From contig CAUJGJ010000188.1 of the NCBI GenBank assembly GCA_963170055.1, positions 4,232,771-4,245,270 of the forward strand: a stretch of DNA of 12,500 bases, read 5' to 3'. Shown in pieces: positions 1 to 9,336 of this stretch. The notes below the pieces were generated by a model, which saw nothing but the letters and a program-made list of their open reading frames with translations, made no database searches and was not told the origin of the DNA. The stretch comes from Halisarca cf. caerulea (lineage: Eukaryota > Porifera > Demospongiae > Chondrillida > Halisarcidae). Positions within the stretch are counted from its first letter, which is position 1, and each line of letters begins with the position of its first letter. The position numbers and the translations under genes are program-made.

Positions 1-60
1 TGTGTGTGTGTGTGTGTGTGTTAAATGTGTGTGTGTTAGATGTGTGTGTGTGTGTGTGTC

Positions 61-117
<57 letters not shown>

Positions 118-118
118 G

Positions 119-174
<56 letters not shown>

Positions 175-235
175 GATGTGTGTTAGATGTGTGTGTGTGT
201 GTGTGTGTTAGATGTGTGTGTTAGATGTGTGTTAG

Positions 236-289
<54 letters not shown>

Positions 290-290
290 G

Positions 291-340
<50 letters not shown>

Positions 341-362
341 GATGTGTGTGTGTTAGATGTGT
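1..362. repeat. Interrupted (TG)n microsatellite, truncated by window start
   Basis: Nearly pure TG dinucleotide tract broken at about eleven points by TTA-type interruptions, mostly TTAGATG followed by more TG. The recurring interruption suggests that a larger unit of TTAGATG plus TG of variable length has itself been duplicated. Apparent open frames on both strands (Cys-Val and Thr-His runs) are by-products of the repeat and not genes. Confidence 0.97.
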
Positions 363-794
363 TGTATGCAACCCTTAGCCAAGGTCCGGGCTATGAATTA
401 GATTTTCTGAATATGGGATTACTATTATCATGTAGGGAGACAAAATCAATTAGCTCAGCCTTTGATCTTTAAAGGGTTTCCTCATTTCTTTGAAGTATTG
501 TTTTAATTTTGGTTTGTTCAGGTAAAATGACATGATCCTGTTCCACCACACTTTGTCATGTTTACCTTTCAAACCTTTTGCTGAATGTGCTGCTTCAGAT
601 CCCAATGGAACTGAATGTCTTCAACGCTAGACATTTTAGCTAATAAGTGTTTTGTCAGTGACCAACCTGACTTACTACTCCTGTCACAAGCTCCTTGAGA
701 CTGGGAGACCATTAGTATGCATTGTTTCCCTCTCAACATTGTCTCCTTCTTCCAAACTACGTATATACCAGTATGTGTTGTTCTGTTAATTTGC
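363..794. other. Non-repetitive stretch with no supportable gene
   Basis: Ordinary AT-rich unique sequence between the TG tract and the 21-bp minisatellite. No open frame has convincing composition together with splice sites, and I see no RNA gene or terminal repeats. It is probably intergenic, or an intron of a gene lying mostly outside the window. Confidence 0.5.
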
Positions 795-1046
795 CAACCA
801 TCTCCATCAATTTGCCAACCTTCTCCATCAATCCAACAACCTTCTCCATCAATTCGCCAACCTTCTCCATCAATCCAACAGCCTTCTCCATCAATTTGCC
901 AACCTTCTTCATCAATCCAACAACCTTTTCCATCAATTCGCCAACCTTCTCCATCAATTCAGCAACCTTCTCCATCAATCCAACAGCCTTTTCCATCAAT
1001 TCGCCAACCTTCTCCATCAATCTGCCAACCTTCTCCATCAATCTGC
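795..1046. repeat. 21-bp minisatellite, about 12 copies
   Basis: Twelve tandem units of 21 bp with the core CAACCTTCTCCATCAAT followed by a variable 4-base end (TTGC, CCAA, TCGC or TCAG). Because 21 is a multiple of 3 and the unit lacks stops in several frames, it reads as seven-residue repeats: QPSPSIx on the plus strand and LMEKVGx on the minus strand. Frames run out into sequence with no gene-like character, so I treat it as non-coding. Confidence 0.9.
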
Positions 1047-2280
1047 TGCATTGTACCGATCAGCTCCTGGTAGCATGTATACCTTTGTCAGCAAGCACAC
1101 ACATGGCTAGCCTTGCATGTGTTAATAGCAAACCATTGTCTTTAATGTGTGTAGGGCGTAGGGCAAGGATGTTTGCACACGAGTACATTTGCTCAGTGAG
1201 CACTCAGGTGTCTCCTGATATGCTGTGATCTTCTTTCCTCAGTTAACTAGCTCAAATCATGTACATTGGCTAAGCCCTTTTGTTCTCTACTTTTTAGTAC
1301 ATTATTTCAAAACACGTATCTTCTTGCAACGCCGTGCTCTTTGGGAACCTATCACAGGTGCTGTTCGGCTCAGTCACTCTCAGTTCGTATGAGCCAGTCT
1401 AAACCACGCAATGAGCCGTATATACTGTGGAATGATCTGTGCATGTCAATGCAGCATAGCTTGCATGTCAATGTGCATAGCGCTAAGAAGCCGATGTTGA
1501 TGGAATGACAGGTATTAGCTGTGGAGCTGCACTATGGCTGTCACAATTTACAGGCAACGTGATCCTAGGACTTGCACCACAAGACAATCACGGCTGCATG
1601 GAAAGGGAATTTGCTTCTAAGTCGGTGTAATTGCTGTGTACAATGTCTCAGCCTAAGGCACTTCTAGTGGCCTTTATACCATCAATGGTTCTCATGAGAC
1701 CCACACCCAAACCATAATATTTCATTGTACAAGCAACTCATGAAGCCAGCAAACGGCTAGCAGCTGTGACGTGCCTTGTGTAGTGGTTTTATGAAAGGAA
1801 GGTAAATGTCTTGGAAATAAGAGCCAGTGTAGAATATGTGCTAACCCGCCGGTGCCACCAGGGAGATCAGTACATGGAAAATGGAGGGAAGCTGAATGTG
1901 TGATGGAAAGTGCATCCACTATCACTCCATAAATTGTCAAGCCATACAATCTGTTACAAGAGTTAAACATTTGAAACAGATCATATGAGAACACAACTAA
2001 GATGTAATTATATGTATATAACCAGGCCCTCTGCCACACCAGATGTCTGCTCAAGAGGCATTCCTCATCTCAGGTTTCTATGCCCCAGTGAGCACCAACT
2101 TGTGTAGTTGCTATGAAGTCATTTGCATACCCTTTTGGGTTCTATAAACAACCACAGCTAGTTGATTCCAACATGTCACAGCCATTCATCGAAACCTTCC
2201 TCGTTCTCTTGGATGTGAAAGTAAGATTTCAAAGAAGCCCGTCTCTTTGTAGTGGCTAATGTTCGTGTATCGGAGCTGTG
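1047..2280. other. Unique sequence, no supportable gene
   Basis: About 1.2 kb of unique sequence upstream of Dlish. The longest frames (80 residues on plus near 1266-1508, 110 residues on minus near 1722-2054) have no recognisable domain, unremarkable composition and no clear splice context. No tRNA, rRNA or transposon ends were seen. Most likely intergenic and upstream regulatory DNA. Confidence 0.5.
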
Positions 2281-2285
2281 TGCTC

Positions 2286-2350
2286 TGACGTGAGAACATG
2301 TATGACGTCGGGAGAGAGGGATCATGAATATCGTTATAAGACCGGAAGTG
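2286..2350 (+). promoter_or_regulatory. Probable Dlish promoter elements: two CRE-like sites and an ETS site
   Basis: Two ATF/CREB-type octamers lie close together, TGACGTGA at 2286-2293 and TGACGTCG at 2303-2310. A textbook ETS/GABP site, ACCGGAAGTG, lies at 2341-2350, about 130 bp before the start codon. The cluster is immediately upstream of the first coding exon, where a TATA-less housekeeping promoter would be expected, and no convincing TATA box is visible. Site identity is seen in the sequence; function is inferred. Confidence 0.5.
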
Positions 2351-2478
2351 TATTTGTAGCGCTTCGCTTGAGCGCCGACGGTACGCAAATAATTATAGCT
2401 TTGCTGGAAAGAGCCCTCATTTGTTCAACTCGTTCACTTTTTGCCAGCTAGCGCTGCGTACAGAGAAAGACAGCTGAC

Positions 2479-2518
2479 ATGTCCTTTCTGATGTGCTTGC
2501 ACCCCAAGCGAACAAGAG
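2479..2518 (+). CDS. Dlish: Dlish exon 1 (13 codons, phase 1 end)
   Basis: A 40-nt coding exon too short to show as an open frame. It starts MSFLMC and ends in basic residues, with the donor AAGAG/GTAAGG. Joining to the acceptor TTCATTGCAG/GA at 2625/2626 makes a Gly codon and continues GKKHKSK, keeping the downstream frame open. The 107-bp intron is canonical GT-AG. The exon encodes the putative membrane-targeting end: a cysteine at position 6 flanked by hydrophobic residues, then Lys/Arg residues. Confidence 0.85.
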
Positions 2519-4234
2519 GTAAGGAGAATTAACGACGAACGCTTGTTCTGTTTTGCCAATTATTATTTTGTCTACCCGTTATTTGGCGGTATTTGCAAAC
2601 TATCTCCTCTTTCTATTCATTGCAGGAAAGAAGCACAAATCCAAATGCCCTCAAGATATTCTTGAACTTCCTGCACCCATCACAAACCTCATCCAGCAAC
2701 CAAGGACTGATTTATACCACCGCGCGCCCCAAGGGTCTCTTTCCCCTACGGCCACGGACAACTCAGACTACAACCGTTCGCAACAGAGCAACGATAGCGC
2801 TCACTCTTTCCAGTCCAAGTCCTCAGGATATGCCTCTGGCTATGCTACAGACGACAACTCCCCAGAAGGCCAACTACTTAGTAGAGCGACCCGCTCGAAT
2901 CCGGCCTGTGTTATCATGTCAGTTGTAAAAGACTACGAAGCGTGTTGTGCTGAAGAAATATCCGTGAAGAAGGGACAGAGAATTAAAGTACTTTACCGTC
3001 AAGGAGACTGGGCGTTCTCTCAGACGAAGCAAGGAGAAAAGGGATTCGTTCCATACAGTTTTATCAGAGTTTCGAGGAAGTACGGCAGTTCGGGCTACGC
3101 TTCCGAGGGAGAAGGCTGTCGTAGAGGAAGGTCTTGTGGCTACGAGACAGACCCAGGATACAGAACACGTCCTTCCAGGTCGCACGCGGACGGTACGTCA
3201 ATAGCCAGTGGATTTACCACTTACGAGAGAAGAGGCGGTCGAAGAAACGCTCGTTTTGAAACTCCAAACACGGACATAGCCTCAGGCTACGTTTCAGAAT
3301 ATAGTCGTTCCCAAAGGTACGGCTACAGTAGCGCGCCTCGCCATCACAAGAGCTCCTACTGTCTCTCCCCCAATGTTGGCCCTTCGTCTTACAGCCACTT
3401 TAGATGCAGCTTCATTGAGGAACTGGTGGTCATCCACGACTTCAATGCTTCAGACGAGAACGAGGTGATGGTGACAAAGGGAGAGCAGGTGAAGGTGCTG
3501 AACGCAGAGGATCCAGAATGGTTGTGGATCAGCACAGTGCCTGGAGATGAAGGCTATGTGCCCAGATGTTGTCTGTCTTTTGGCACACATCCAGGTGAAT
3601 ACAATACACCCACCCACACCCGCACACACACACACACACACACACACACCTGTAGGGGGCACATGGACACAGCTGTGCATATTAGTATGTACACCTGTGT
3701 TAATCTTAATTGTATTCATAGCCACCTGTGTTTAGACATAAGCAAGTTGTGTGCCAGTCTATCATATCATTGATGTATTGAATGTGTTTGTGTGTGTGTA
3801 TCATCATCTTTATTCTTGTTCTTTCAGCTCTGCAGAAGATGACAGGTCCTCCCGTTAGCAAACCTCCTGCACGAAGGCCTGATCGCTCATCTCGTCAGCT
3901 TCCCCATCACCTGAAAGGTCGCTCCATGTCCTCCTCGCGTGCCCAGAGAGAGTTTGCCAAAGCTCAGTTTCGTCAGTTGGCTCTTGCCCAGCGTAACCCT
4001 TCCAGAAACCCAGTGCTGCAGGACAAGGAGGAGATACAGAAGATAGGCACCCGTCTCTTGGTTCTCTCCAACTATGACGCGGTTGAGGAGGATGAACTGC
4101 AAGTGGAACTCGGAGAGGTAGTGCTTGCGGATGTTCTCACACAGAGCAACGTGAAGAAGGTTTGGGCTTACTGCCCAAGAACCAACAAAGTTGGCTACCT
4201 TCCTGTATGGGTGGTCCACCCTCCTGTCATTTGA
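2479..4234 (+). CDS. Dlish: Three-SH3-domain adaptor, Dlish/Vamana-like (gene span, 3 exons)
   Basis: Exons 2479-2518, 2626-3594 and 3828-4234 join in phase (1 and 1) to give 471 residues and a TGA stop. In Drosophila, Dlish is a membrane-associated adaptor that links the atypical myosin Dachs with the palmitoyltransferase Approximated and the Fat intracellular domain, feeding into Hippo growth control; that role here is inferred. Seen: SH3-1 at about residues 108-162 (VVKDY, W142, GFVPY), SH3-2 at about 276-332 (VIHDF, W312, GYVPR) and SH3-3 at about 411-468 (LSNYD, W449, GYLPV, ending at the C-terminus). Between the first two lies a low-complexity Ser/Gly/Tyr/Arg linker, and before SH3-3 a basic stretch. 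The N-terminus carries Cys6 followed by a Lys/Arg cluster, suiting lipid-aided membrane binding. An in-frame TAG at 2449-2451 precedes the chosen ATG. Another triple-SH3 adaptor is possible, but architecture and short N-terminal exon favour Dlish. Confidence 0.85.
2626..3594 (+). CDS. Dlish: Dlish exon 2 (SH3-1, SGY-motif linker, SH3-2)
   Basis: A 969-nt exon from CAG/GAAAG to the donor ATCCAG/GTGAAT. It encodes residues 14-336, including two SH3 domains. The intervening linker contains repeated Gly-Tyr/Phe-x-Ser/Thr motifs beside acidic residues. The open frame runs on past the donor into a CA microsatellite, so an unspliced prediction would wrongly end in Thr-His repeats. Confidence 0.9.
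3623..3649. repeat. (CA)n microsatellite in Dlish intron 2
   Basis: About 13 CA units shortly after the exon 2 donor, within the 233-bp intron 3595-3827. The intron is GT-AG and ends TTCTTTCAG. Confidence 0.9.
3828..4234 (+). CDS. Dlish: Dlish exon 3 (basic linker, SH3-3, stop)
   Basis: A 407-nt terminal coding exon. The acceptor TGTTCTTTCAG/CTCTG takes a G from exon 2 to form an Ala codon. It encodes residues 337-471: a Pro/Arg-rich stretch, a Gln/Ala/Arg-rich segment likely to be helical, then the third SH3 domain, which ends three residues before the TGA. Confidence 0.9.
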
Positions 4235-4371
4235 CCTGCTCAGTCCTTTACAGCAGTTAAGACATTCCATCATTTTTTGTCATTTTATTCAATTCCTGTT
4301 TTAATCATGTTGTTGTTGACGGTTGTCCACTTGCTTTGAAATCTCAGTTGTACATAATGTGTTCTTGTTCC

Positions 4372-4377
4372 ATTAAA
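4372..4377 (+). terminator. Poly(A) signal ATTAAA of Dlish
   Basis: ATTAAA, the commonest variant of AATAAA, lies 138 bp after the stop. It is followed at once by a GT/T-rich stretch (4379-4405) resembling a downstream CstF element. The implied 3' UTR is about 160 nt. Confidence 0.75.
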
Positions 4378-4395
4378 GGTGTGTTGTCTTGTGAT

Positions 4396-4727
4396 GTCTT
4401 TTTGCTGGCTTAACTTATAACCAAAAACAGATGTTCAATAATATTCTTTGGTGACAATAATCAGCCTGGACTGCTAGTCCATGGTTGGTATGTGTACTAC
4501 ATGCGTACATCATTGCCAGCTCTAGATCTGGCAGGTTCAGTGTAGCTGGTGTGCACACCTCATGCAAGTGTACAATATCAATACATGCAGTGCTTGGACT
4601 TGTAGCTATAGGAATTTACTTAAGTATATGTTCGACTGCTTGTGGTGTGTGTGTACATTATAGGCAGATTGGCCAACATCTACTGACATTTGGCAGCATT
4701 GCGACAGATAAGAATTACTAATCTTAC
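4396..4727. other. Intergenic space between convergent genes, nothing recognised
   Basis: Sequence between the probable Dlish 3' end and the stray exon-like segment. No open frame, repeat or RNA gene was convincing. Confidence 0.5.
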
Positions 4728-4856
4728 GCCAGCACTATTGGGTGGCTCAGATGCCAGCTGCAGGTCCTCAATCTTGCGTATCAGAGGATCCAGATCGAAG
4801 CCTCGTGCATTACACCCCTCAGTGCCCAGCATCGGTGGACATTGCAGTCCATGGCT
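4728..4856 (-). other. Orphan exon-like segment, unrecognised
   Basis: On the minus strand, 43 open codons are flanked by an acceptor-like CAAGCCTAG/AGC and a donor-like GGC/GTAAGA, both in phase 0. Composition is protein-like, with a charged, amphipathic stretch containing LIRKIEDLQL and SEPPN. It lies just beyond the ZCCHC8 poly(A) signal and is phase-incompatible with ZCCHC8 exon 12. It could be an exon of another gene, an exon relic or chance. I do not recognise the peptide. Confidence 0.25.
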
Positions 4857-4911
4857 CTAGGCTTGTTGCAACTTATGGGACATTGGTTTGGACATTTAGT
4901 ATTACATTTGC

Positions 4912-4917
4912 TTTATT
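4912..4917 (-). terminator. Poly(A) signal AATAAA of ZCCHC8
   Basis: Canonical AATAAA on the minus strand, 187 bp after the ZCCHC8 TAG stop, giving a 3' UTR of roughly 210 nt. Together with the Dlish signal at 4372 it defines a convergent pair about 500 bp apart. Confidence 0.75.
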
Positions 4918-5103
4918 TACTGAGCATTGAACACTGATGTATTCCTTTGCCTAGGCTGGCTTAATTCAAAAAACGTATATGCTTGCAGTCCGCAGGATGC
5001 TGCAGGAGTAGGCACAGAACTGATCGACACAGCTTGGCATTGCTGTACTGTCACATTCAGATGACAAATCCACACAGGAAATCACATGACATCATACATG
5101 AAA

Positions 5104-5363
5104 CTATATTTGGGTAAAATTGGTGGGTTTTTGTCTCCTCTTTAAAATCCCCTTAATTGACTTCCATCTTCTTGGTACTGTGCTATCCCCTGGGCTCATC
5201 TGTTGCAGGACGGCAGGGGGAAAATCCATGGCAAAGACTTTAGGAGGAGGGACGTAGTCGTCCTCTGCCTCCTGCTCAGATCCACTGGCAACTGAGAGAA
5301 CAGGAAAAGATCCACTCTCTCCCAATCTACTGGGCTCACGACTTCCTCCAATTTCTCCTTCCT
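5104..5363 (-). CDS. ZCCHC8: ZCCHC8 exon 13 (C-terminal MTR4-binding tail)
   Basis: Acceptor TTGTCTCCCTCCAG/AGG takes G from exon 12 to form Glu, giving LEEGEI. It encodes 85 residues to TAG at 5106-5104. The tail around KVFAMDFPPAVLQQM and RRWKSIKGILKRR parallels the human C-terminal domain (KFATGITPFEF and YLRIRSLLKN), known to bind and stimulate MTR4. Confidence 0.88.
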
Positions 5364-7517
5364 CTGGAGGGAGACAATAAGCAAAGAAAACACAGAACAA
5401 AAAATAGATTTGGAGGATGGTTAGGCTGACACAGAAGAGAAAAGACAAGGCTGACACAGAAGACAGAAGACAAGGCTGACACAGAAGGGAGAAGGCAAGG
5501 CTGACACAGAAGAGAGAAGACGAGGCTGACACAGAAGAGAGAAGACAAAGCTGACACAGAAGGGAGAAGACAAGGCTGACACAGAAGAGAGAAGACAAAG
5601 CTGACACAGAAGGGAGAAGACAAGGCTGACACAGAAGGGAGAAGACAAGGCTGACACAGAAGAGAGAAGATAATGCTGGAACTAAAGAGATAACTTAATA
5701 AATCCTGAGCCAATAAAGATTGAGAAATATATAAGATATCCTTAACACAATTATCTTTGCATGAACAAAGTTCTAAATACTCGAGCAGTCAGCCAGTGAT
5801 GTCAGTCAGTCAGTGGCGAGGGCAGTGCAATAACAGATGGATATGTGCTGGTATTAGTGGGTGTGTCCTGGTGGCATGTATAGGGAGGTGTGTCCTGGTG
5901 GGTTTGCATTGTCGGGTATGTGTAAGTGTAAAGGAGGTGTGTGCAGAAGCTCTGTACAGGAGGTGTGTACAGGAGGTGTATACAGAAGCTCTGTACAGGA
6001 AGTGTGTACAGGAGGTGTATACAGAAGCTCTGTACAGGAGGTGTGTACAGGAGCTGTGTACAAGAGGTGTGTACAGGAGGTGTGTACAGGAGGTGTGTAC
6101 AGGAGGTATGTACAGGTGTATACAGGAGGTGTGTACAGGTGTGTACAGGAGGTGTGTACAGGAGGTGTGTACAGGTGTGTACAGGAGATGTGTACAGGAG
6201 GTGTGTACGGGAGCTGTGTACAGGAGGTGTGTACAGGAGGTGTGTACAGGAGGAGTGTATAGGAAGTGTGTATAGAAGGAGTGTGCAGGAGGTGTGTACA
6301 GGAGGTGTGTACAGGAGGTGTGTACAGGAGGTGGGTACAGGAGGTGTGTGTACATGATGGTGTGTGTACCTCACTCTCACAGTGGCACACACACACACTC
6401 ACAAGTGGCACACCCTCACTCTCACAAGTGGCACACCCTCACTCTCACAAGTGGCACACCCTCACTTTCACAAGTGTTGCACACCCTCACTCTCACAAGT
6501 GGCGCACACACCCTCACTCTCATAAGTGGCACACACACCCTCACTCTCATAAGCGGCGCACACACCCTCACTCTCATAAGTGACGCACACCCTCACTCTC
6601 ATAAGTGGCGCACACACCCTCACTCTCATAAGCGGCGCACACACCCTCACTCTCATAAGCAGCACACACACCCTCACTCTCATAAGCAGCGCACACACCC
6701 TCACTCTCATAAGTGGCGCACACACCCTCACTCTCATAAGCGGCGCACACACCCTCACTCTCATAAGTGGCGCACACACCCTCACTCTCATAAGCGGCGC
6801 ACACACCCTCACTCTCATAAGCGGCGCACACACCCTCACTCTCATAAGCGGCGCACACACCCTCACTCTCATAAGCGGCGCACACACCCTCACTCTCATA
6901 AGCGGCACACACACCCTCACTCTCATAAGTGGCGCACACACCCTCACTCTCATAAGTGGCGCACACACTCTCACTCTCATAAGCGGCGCACACACCCTCA
7001 CTCTCATAAGCAGCGCACACACCCTCACTCTCATAAGTGACGCACACAACCTGACTCTCATAAGTGACGCACACACCCTCACTCTCATAAGCAGCGCACA
7101 CACCCTCACTCTCATAAGCAGCGCACACACCCTCACTCTCATAAGTGGCGCACACACCCTCACTATCATAAGCAGCGCACACCCCCTCACTCTCATAAGT
7201 GGCGCACACACCCTCACTCTCATAAGCAGCACACACACCCTCACTCTCATAAGCAGCGCACACACCCTCACTCTCATAAGCGGCGCACACACCCTCACTC
7301 TCATAAGCAGTGCACACACCCTCACTCTCATAAGTGGCGTACACACCCTCACTCTCATAAGCAGCACACACACCCTCACTCTCATAAGCAGCGCACACAC
7401 CCTCACTCTCATAAGTGGCGCACACACCCTCACCTAACTCCTCATCACTGATCTCCATATCATTCCATGTTTTGGTAGTCTAACAATAAGAGAACACTAT
7501 AGTTTCACTGTGTACAT

Positions 7518-7584
<67 letters not shown>

Positions 7585-9277
7585 AGGTGCATGACTGGTG
7601 AAGCCTTCGAAGTGCAAATAACAGCACTTCCTTTGATCTTCGCTCATGCAAACAATAGAATTAAAAGGATCCTCTAAGTGACAGGCTCTGACCGTAGATC
7701 AAAGAATTCGCATAACTACCAAATAACTCAGCACTTTGGGATAACTTACATGCAAAAGAATGCGTTTGTTGGACACACACGCAGCCAATCAAGGAAAGAA
7801 GGTAAAATATGCGGCCATTGTTTCAGCTATTGTAAGCTGGCAAAACATCCTTAGAATGAAAAGTTACCCGTGTTACTAGATCAACAAACCACACAGAGAT
7901 GTCGGCACTGAGAAAATACATTGTAGATAGGACAACCTCCTCCATAAGTCCGAGACCACTGCCCAGCACATATGCACACATACACGCACCAGGAACAACA
8001 GATAAGCCAAAAGAATGCATTCTAGCTGGAGCATGTACAACAGGTCCAACTGTTAGCGACCACTCAGAACTGAACAATGCTTTGCCAGCAGATAAGGTAT
8101 CAGAAATGACTTTACTAGAAAAACACATCAAACCAAGCATACATTTCCCCAGAAATTTACACATTAACCAGTCACAGAGTCAGTCTACAACAGCACAACA
8201 CGACGATACACAAGTCATTGGACAGGAACAGACGTTTCTACTCTGCTCACCGAAGCCTTGTAAGACTTGTTCTGTGGAGCATTGTAGCCCGGGTATAGGA
8301 CCTCCTCATCTGATGGGATATATGATGGATGGGATGTATGATGGATGGGAGATGGGATGTATGATGGATGGGAGATGGGATGTATGATGGATAGGATGTA
8401 TGATGGATGGGATGTATGATGGATGGGATGTATGATGGATGGGATGTATGATGGATGGGATGTGTGATGGATGGGATGTATGATGGATGGGATGTATGAT
8501 GGATGGGATGTATGATGGATGGGATGTATGATGGATGGGATGTGTGATGGATGGGATGTATGATGGATGGGATGTATGATGGATGGGATATATGATGGAT
8601 GGGATGTATGATGGATGGGATGTATGATGGATGGGATGTGGTAATGTCACAAAGTCACATGACATCTCACCTTGGTCTCTTTGCATGTTCTTGAGGACAT
8701 CTGAATATAAAATGTGTAAACAAATACCCATCATCATCTGGTGTCACCAATCTCACCACCCTCACTATCCTCACCTCCACCCTCCCTACCTTCACCTATA
8801 CCCTCAACAATCTCACCTCCACCCTCACCAACCTCACCTCCACCCTCCTACCCTCACCTCCACCCTCACTAACCTCACCTCCACCCTCCTACCCTCACCA
8901 CCCTCACCTCCACCCTCACTACACTCACTTCCACCCTCACCTCCACTCTCCCTGTCACTGTATACAGCCATTCCACTCCAGTTCCTCCCCACCAGCTTGT
9001 ACCCCGGTGGATAGCCCAGCTGTCTCATGTTGTAGATGTATTCTGGGATATCCCCTCTCTTCAGACCCAAAGCTGACAAGAGCTTATCACTTCAAAGAAA
9101 GAACTAATTCACATAAGATCAAGATCACAATCCAATTAATAGCTATCACTCTACAACACTAACACTCACTATATAGTAGTAATTACACACACAACACACA
9201 AGCATCCACACACACACACCACACAAGCATCCACACACACACAACACACAAGCATCCGCACACACACAACACACAAG

Positions 9278-9336
<59 letters not shown>

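Noticed and set aside
560..640. Minus-strand peptide MSSVEDIQFHWDLKQ as a start exon of a gene to the left
   Set aside because: Only about 20 codons, a poor donor, and no plausible following exon before the TG tract.
5104..5713. Leucine-rich repetitive extension upstream of the ZCCHC8 tail resembling membrane segments
   Set aside because: It is the 25-bp satellite read through; a good acceptor at 5364 and a phase match to exon 12 show the coding part starts at 5363.
6062..6360. CRISPR-like array
   Set aside because: Units are contiguous with no unique spacers, and the genome is eukaryotic.
5802..6411. Repetitive frames of 130-200 residues on both strands over the 12-bp array
   Set aside because: Same artefact: several overlapping frames are open at once, none with unique flanks resembling protein.
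6294..7458. Long open frames of 250-320 residues on both strands over the 27-bp array
   Set aside because: Product of a stop-free repeat whose period is divisible by 3; the array lies inside ZCCHC8 intron 12 between phase-matched exons.
7980..8120. Minus-strand exon-like segment containing SSEWSLTVGP as a possible WRIFGS block
   Set aside because: Its acceptor phase is incompatible with exon 11 (phase 0 entry would read TAA), and the similarity is limited to EW.
8311..8638. Telomere- or centromere-type satellite
   Set aside because: The array is short, the unit is not a known telomeric repeat, and it is confined to one intron.
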